NCBI GenBank assembly: GCA_023700805.1
Contig: JAMPYF010000005.1
Coordinates: 79,432 to 143,431, forward strand
DNA: 64,000 nt
DNA from: Sulfuritalea sp.
GTDB lineage: Bacteria; Pseudomonadota; Gammaproteobacteria; Burkholderiales; Rhodocyclaceae
Direction of reading: 5' to 3'
Shown: positions 60,179 to 64,000 of the stretch, piece by piece
How positions within the stretch are numbered: position 1 is the stretch's first letter
Layout of the letters: every line of letters starts with the position of its first letter
Notes under the pieces: model-generated
What the model saw: only the letters and a program-made list of their open reading frames with translations
What the model was told of the DNA's origin: nothing
Databases searched by the model: none
Made by a program: the position numbers and the translations under genes

Positions 60179-61063
60179 ATGGATTTCTTAACCTGGATGG
60201 ACACCATCCAGCAGCGCACCGAGTCGGCCCTGGAAGCCGCGCTGCCCGCACCCGACCTCGCGCCCGCCCGACTGCATGACGCCATGCGCTATGCGGTGCT
60301 GGGGGGCGGCAAGCGCGTGCGCCCCCTGCTATGCCACGCGGCCGGCGCGATCTTCGATGCCGACAGCAAGGTTCTGGACGCACCGGCGATCGCCGTCGAG
60401 CTGATCCACGCCTATTCGCTGGTGCATGACGACCTGCCCTGCATGGACGACGACGACTTGCGCCGCGGCAAGCCCAGCTGCCATGTCCAGTTCGACGAAG
60501 CAACCGCCCTGTTGGTCGGCGACGCCTTGCAGACTCTGGCTTTCCAGACGCTTTCGACCCGCCTCGCCGGCATCGCCGCGACACGCCAACTGGACATGCT
60601 GCATCTGCTCGCGCTCGCCTCCGGATCGCGCGGCATGGCCGGCGGCCAGGCCATTGACCTTGCCGCGGTGGGCCAGCAGCTGACCGTCGGCGAGCTGGAA
60701 TACATGCATATTCACAAGACCGGCGCGCTGATCCGCGCTGCAGTGTTGCTCGGCGCCCATTGCGGCGAAGCTGCGCCGGATGCCCTGGAGCACCTGCGGC
60801 ACTTTGCCAATCGCATCGGACTGCTGTTCCAGGTGGTTGACGATATCCTCGACGCCGAAGCCAGCACCGCCACCCTGGGCAAGACTGCCGGCAAGGACGC
60901 CGCACAGAACAAACCAACCTACGTCAATATCCTCGGCGCAAGAGAGGCGAAAACCATGGCAAGCAAACTGAGACAGGACGCGCACGACGCACTGGCGCCG
61001 TTCGGCGATTCCGCCCGGCGCCTGCATGAACTTGCCGATTTCATCGTCGAGCGGACTTTCTGA
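60179..61063 (+). CDS. ispA: Farnesyl diphosphate synthase (polyprenyl synthetase)
   Basis: This 294-residue prenyltransferase has [10 protein letters not shown], the first Asp-rich motif [20 protein letters not shown] (the FARM), [18 protein letters not shown] and the second motif FQVVDDILD. It condenses dimethylallyl and geranyl diphosphate with isopentenyl diphosphate to farnesyl diphosphate. The ATG at 60179 is used (MDFLTWMDT). The stop and the dxs start share a base (TGATG). Confidence 0.94.
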   Translation: MDFLTWMDTIQQRTESALEAALPAPDLAPARLHDAMRYAVLGGGKRVRPLLCHAAGAIFDADSKVLDAPAIAVELIHAYSLVHDDLPCMDDDDLRRGKPSCHVQFDEATALLVGDALQTLAFQTLSTRLAGIAATRQLDMLHLLALASGSRGMAGGQAIDLAAVGQQLTVGELEYMHIHKTGALIRAAVLLGAHCGEAAPDALEHLRHFANRIGLLFQVVDDILDAEASTATLGKTAGKDAAQNKPTYVNILGAREAKTMASKLRQDAHDALAPFGDSARRLHELADFIVERTF

Positions 61064-62925
61064 TGAGCTATCCGCTGCTCGACTGCATCCAGTCCCCGGC
61101 CGACCTGCGCGCCCTGGAGCGCGACCAGTTGCCCCTGGTCGCCGCCGAACTACGGGCCTTCCTGCTCGAATCGGTATCCAAAACCGGGGGGCACCTGTCA
61201 TCCAATCTCGGCACGGTCGAGCTGACCGTGGCGCTGCACTATGTATTCGATACGCCCGAGGACAGGCTGGTATGGGATGTCGGTCATCAAACCTATCCGC
61301 ACAAGGCGCTGACCGGCCGGCGTGCCGGCATGGAACGCCTGCGCATGAAGGGCGGCGTATCGGGCTTTCCGCGCCGCAGCGAGAGCGTATACGACACCTT
61401 CGGCGTCGGCCATTCGTCCACCTCGATCTCCGCCGCGCTGGGCATGGCCGTAGCAGCACGCAACCGGGGCGAGGAACGGCGCGTGGTGGCGGTCATCGGC
61501 GACGGCGCGATGTCGGCCGGCCAGGCCTTCGAGGCGCTCAACAACGCCGGCGTGATCGACGCCAACCTGCTGGTCATCCTCAACGACAACGACATGTCGA
61601 TCTCGCCGCCGGTGGGCGCGCTCAACAAGTATCTGGCGCGCCTGCTCTCGGGCGGCACCTTCAACGCCGCGCGCCGCGCCGGCGAGAAGGTGCTGGCGGT
61701 GATGCCCAACGTGCTCGAGTTCGCCAACCGGGTCGAGGAGCACGTCAAGGGCATGATCTCGCCGGGCACCCTGTTCGAGGAATTCGGCTTCAACTACCTG
61801 GGCCCGATCGACGGCCACGACCTCGACGCGCTGATTCCGACGCTGCAGAACCTGCGCAAACTGAAGGGTCCGCAGTTCCTCCACGTCATCACCCGCAAGG
61901 GCCAGGGCTACAAGCTCGCCGAAGCCGACCCTATCCTTTACCACGGTGTCGGCAAGTTCGATGCCGCGAACGGCATCGAACCGGCCAAGGCGTCCGGCCG
62001 GCTGACCTACACCCAGGTGTTCGGCGACTGGCTGTGCGACCAGGCGCAGGCCGACCCGCGCGTGATCGGAATTACGCCGGCGATGCGCGAGGGCTCGGGC
62101 ATGGTCCGCTTCGCCCAGGAGTTTCCCCACCGCTATTTCGATGTCGGCATTGCCGAGCAGCATGCCGTCACTTTTGCCGGCGGGCTCGCCTGCGAGGGCA
62201 TGAAGCCGGTGGTCGCCATCTATTCGACCTTTCTCCAGCGTGCCTATGACCAGCTGATTCACGACATCGCCCTGCAGAACCTGCCGGTGGTGTTTGCCAT
62301 CGACCGCGGCGGGCTGGTCGGCGCCGATGGCGCGACGCATAACGGCGCGTTCGACTTGTCTTACCTCACCTGCATCCCCAATATGGTGGTGATGACGCCA
62401 AGCGATGAAAACGAATGCCGCAAGATGCTCTCCACCGCGCTGACCCTGAACGGACCCAGCGCGGTTCGCTATCCGCGCGGCAGCGGGCCTGGAGCCGCGA
62501 TGGAGCCGGGGCTGACGACCCTGCCGACAGGCAAGGGCGAACTCCGGCGCCAGGGGCAGCGAGTCGCCCTGCTGGCCTTCGGTGCCATGCTCGCACCGGC
62601 GCTCAAGGCCGCCGCGACGCTCGACGCCACGGTAGCCAATATGCGCTTCGTCAAACCAATGGACAGCAAGCTGGTCGAAGAACTTGCCGCAAGTCACGAA
62701 TTGCTGGTTACGATAGAAGAGAATGCCTTGATCGGCGGCGCCGGCGCCGAGGTGGCGCGCGCCCTGGAAGCGTCGGGCCTGCGCACTCCCTTGTTGCGCC
62801 TGGGATTGCCGGACCATTTCATCGACCATGGCGATTCGGCCTTGCTGCTGGCCGAAATCGGCCTCGACGAAGCCGGTATTGTGCGTAGCGTCGAGGCGCG
62901 ATTGGCAGCCGAAATTAATAGTTGA
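61063..62925 (+). CDS. dxs: 1-deoxy-D-xylulose-5-phosphate synthase
   Basis: This 620-residue ThDP enzyme is the first step of the MEP isoprenoid pathway, from pyruvate and glyceraldehyde-3-phosphate. It has [61 protein letters not shown] and the transketolase domain [15 protein letters not shown]. Length is normal. Co-translated with ispA, whose product uses its output. Confidence 0.96.
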   Translation: MSYPLLDCIQSPADLRALERDQLPLVAAELRAFLLESVSKTGGHLSSNLGTVELTVALHYVFDTPEDRLVWDVGHQTYPHKALTGRRAGMERLRMKGGVSGFPRRSESVYDTFGVGHSSTSISAALGMAVAARNRGEERRVVAVIGDGAMSAGQAFEALNNAGVIDANLLVILNDNDMSISPPVGALNKYLARLLSGGTFNAARRAGEKVLAVMPNVLEFANRVEEHVKGMISPGTLFEEFGFNYLGPIDGHDLDALIPTLQNLRKLKGPQFLHVITRKGQGYKLAEADPILYHGVGKFDAANGIEPAKASGRLTYTQVFGDWLCDQAQADPRVIGITPAMREGSGMVRFAQEFPHRYFDVGIAEQHAVTFAGGLACEGMKPVVAIYSTFLQRAYDQLIHDIALQNLPVVFAIDRGGLVGADGATHNGAFDLSYLTCIPNMVVMTPSDENECRKMLSTALTLNGPSAVRYPRGSGPGAAMEPGLTTLPTGKGELRRQGQRVALLAFGAMLAPALKAAATLDATVANMRFVKPMDSKLVEELAASHELLVTIEENALIGGAGAEVARALEASGLRTPLLRLGLPDHFIDHGDSALLLAEIGLDEAGIVRSVEARLAAEINS

Positions 62926-62951
62926 GTAAATTCGTCGGATAATGATATAGT
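62922..62951 (+). promoter_or_regulatory. Candidate promoter of folE2
   Basis: TTGAGT (62922-62927, overlapping the dxs stop), 18 bases, TATAGT (62946-62951), about 50 bases before the folE2 start. Confidence 0.5.
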
Positions 62952-63005
62952 GGTTAGCCCAACTTCCGACAGCCACCCAAAATCAGAATGAATTGCAGGA
63001 ATCCC

Positions 63006-63812
63006 ATGGCCCCACCCGAAAAATCCGTCATTGCCGACGTTCAAAGCACCCCGGATTCGCGCCAGTTGCCGATCAACAAGGTCGGAATCAAGGACATACG
63101 CCATCCGTTCAAGGTATTGGACAAGAGCGGCGGCGTGCGTCACACCATCGCCAACTTCAACATGTACGTTGGGCTGCCGCATAATTTCAAGGGCACCCAC
63201 ATGTCGCGTTTCGTCGAGATTCTCAACTCGCACGAGGATGAGATATCGGTCGAGAGCTTCGAGACCATGTTGCGCGAAATGGTCACCCGTCTGGAGGCGG
63301 CGACCGGACATCTCGAAATGAGCTTTCCGTATTTCATCAACAAGGTGGCACCGGTATCGGGCGTCAAGAGCCTGATGGATTACGACGTGACTTTCATCGG
63401 CGAAATCATCGAAGGCGGCCGCTACCGGCAGACCATCAAGGTCGTGGTCCCGGTCACGAGCCTGTGCCCCTGCTCGAAGAAGATCTCCGAGCGCGGCGCG
63501 CACAACCAGCGTTCGCACGTCACCATCACAGCAACCACCAACCAACTGGTGTGGATCGAGGACATCGTGCGCATGGCCGAAACCCAGGCTTCGTGCGAGC
63601 TGTTCGGGCTGCTCAAGCGCCCTGACGAGAAATTCGTCACGGAGCGGGCCTACGACAATCCAAAATTCGTCGAGGATCTGGTGCGCGATGTCGCCGGCGC
63701 GCTCAATGCCGATCCGCGCATCGATGCTTACGTGGTCGAAAGCGAAAACTTCGAATCGATCCACAACCATTCGGCCTATGCGCTGATTGAGTGGAACAAG
63801 AAACGCTTCTGA
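63006..63812 (+). CDS. folE2: GTP cyclohydrolase FolE2 (type IB)
   Basis: This 268-residue enzyme makes 7,8-dihydroneopterin triphosphate from GTP for folate synthesis. It has the FolE2 signature [34 protein letters not shown] (metal Cys154/Cys156 region) and the [17 protein letters not shown] ending. It is the zinc-independent alternative to FolE and often serves under metal limitation. ATG 63006 has GCAGGA upstream. It has its own promoter and terminator. Confidence 0.95.
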   Translation: MAPPEKSVIADVQSTPDSRQLPINKVGIKDIRHPFKVLDKSGGVRHTIANFNMYVGLPHNFKGTHMSRFVEILNSHEDEISVESFETMLREMVTRLEAATGHLEMSFPYFINKVAPVSGVKSLMDYDVTFIGEIIEGGRYRQTIKVVVPVTSLCPCSKKISERGAHNQRSHVTITATTNQLVWIEDIVRMAETQASCELFGLLKRPDEKFVTERAYDNPKFVEDLVRDVAGALNADPRIDAYVVESENFESIHNHSAYALIEWNKKRF

Positions 63813-63851
63813 TCCGACCCGACCGAAGCCGCTGCTGATCGTTCCGAACGC

Positions 63852-63889
63852 AACGGGCCGCCCGGAGTATCCTCCGGGTGGCCCGTTTT
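63852..63889. terminator. Intrinsic terminator after folE2
   Basis: A long GC-rich stem (AACGGGCC...GGCCCGTT, 63852 to about 63887) closed by a short TAT loop and followed by TTTT. It may serve both folE2 and a convergent gene on the right. Confidence 0.85.
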
Positions 63890-63926
63890 GCCGCCTGCTG
63901 CCGAATCAGGTCCGGCGCGTGAGTTC

Positions 63927-64000
63927 TCAGGCGGCGGGAGCAACCCTGCGGGTGAGCTTTAGCTCCGGCACAACGCCTGCTGGCGCAGGCGTTGTGCCTA
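63927..64000 (-). CDS. Possible C-terminal end of a minus-strand gene (partial)
   Basis: Read on the minus strand from the right edge, an open frame gives GTTPAPAGVVPELKLTRRVAPAA and a TGA stop (63929-63927), just short of the bidirectional terminator. The window cuts it off, so no family can be named. A perfect 14-bp inverted repeat (63967-63998, TGGC loop) lies within this frame. Confidence 0.35.
   Translation of the reverse strand, partial: GTTPAPAGVVPELKLTRRVAPAA

Overview
The window is high-GC DNA packed with operons and reads as a betaproteobacterium. The best guess is a Rhodocyclales/Sterolibacteriaceae-type denitrifier. This is inferred from the purM-perM-hda gene order, the xseB-ispA-dxs-folE2 block, NAD-linked formate dehydrogenase (fdsGBAD with fdhD), DUF1302/DUF1329 proteins and a NorZ-like enzyme; no 16S rRNA gene is present to confirm it.

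Layout. (1) 1-7412, minus strand: the N-terminus of an RND exporter, then an operon read right to left encoding a tryptophan-tryptophylquinone (TTQ) amine dehydrogenase (heavy chain, MauE, MauD, light chain), a cytochrome c, a DUF1329 and a DUF1302 protein, ended by a terminator. (2) 7846-14276, plus strand, divergent: aldehyde dehydrogenase, a small monoheme cytochrome c, two MauG/CcpA-type diheme proteins and a NorZ-like protein, the last four coupled by stop/start overlaps. The NorZ-like protein carries the substitutions associated with NO dismutase (Nod): an Fe-B histidine replaced by Asn537 and all three quinol-site residues lost. Nod is proposed to make O2 from NO. MauG-type enzymes use O2 or H2O2 to build TTQ, so an anaerobic O2 supply may sit in the same operon as the cofactor-maturation enzymes. 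This is the most notable system in the window.

(3) 14564-21816: two small unknown proteins, a fluoroacetate-dehalogenase-like hydrolase, an S4 protein and a YlqF GTPase, then an apparently inserted segment flanked by direct copies of the ylqF tail. It carries a 3-hydroxyacyl-CoA dehydrogenase homologue lacking its catalytic His. An NHL-repeat lipoprotein and a pentaheme cytochrome c follow. (4) 22131-37489: a long catabolic operon with a branched-chain-type ABC importer, FadJ-like fusion, thiolase, SDR, thioesterase, MDR reductase, APH-like kinase, acyl-CoA dehydrogenase and acyl-CoA ligase. The kinase/dehydrogenase pair resembles ACAD10/11 and Lva enzymes for 4-hydroxyacyl-CoAs. The dehydrogenase homologue in (3) and this operon share the same promoter-operator module.

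(5) 37848-46621: a RibD-like reductase, BrnT/BrnA, a frameshifted antitoxin, a GNAT, a four-CBS protein, miaA, purM, perM, hda, a HAD phosphatase and tRNA-Ser(GCT). (6) 46886-64000: a VOC protein, formate dehydrogenase with its LysR regulator, an FAD dehydrogenase plus ThDP enzyme pair of unknown pathway, an EamA transporter, a Rieske oxygenase, then xseB-ispA-dxs and folE2. Several dispersed repeats run through the window, including a 17-bp motif in intergenic DNA and inside two genes.
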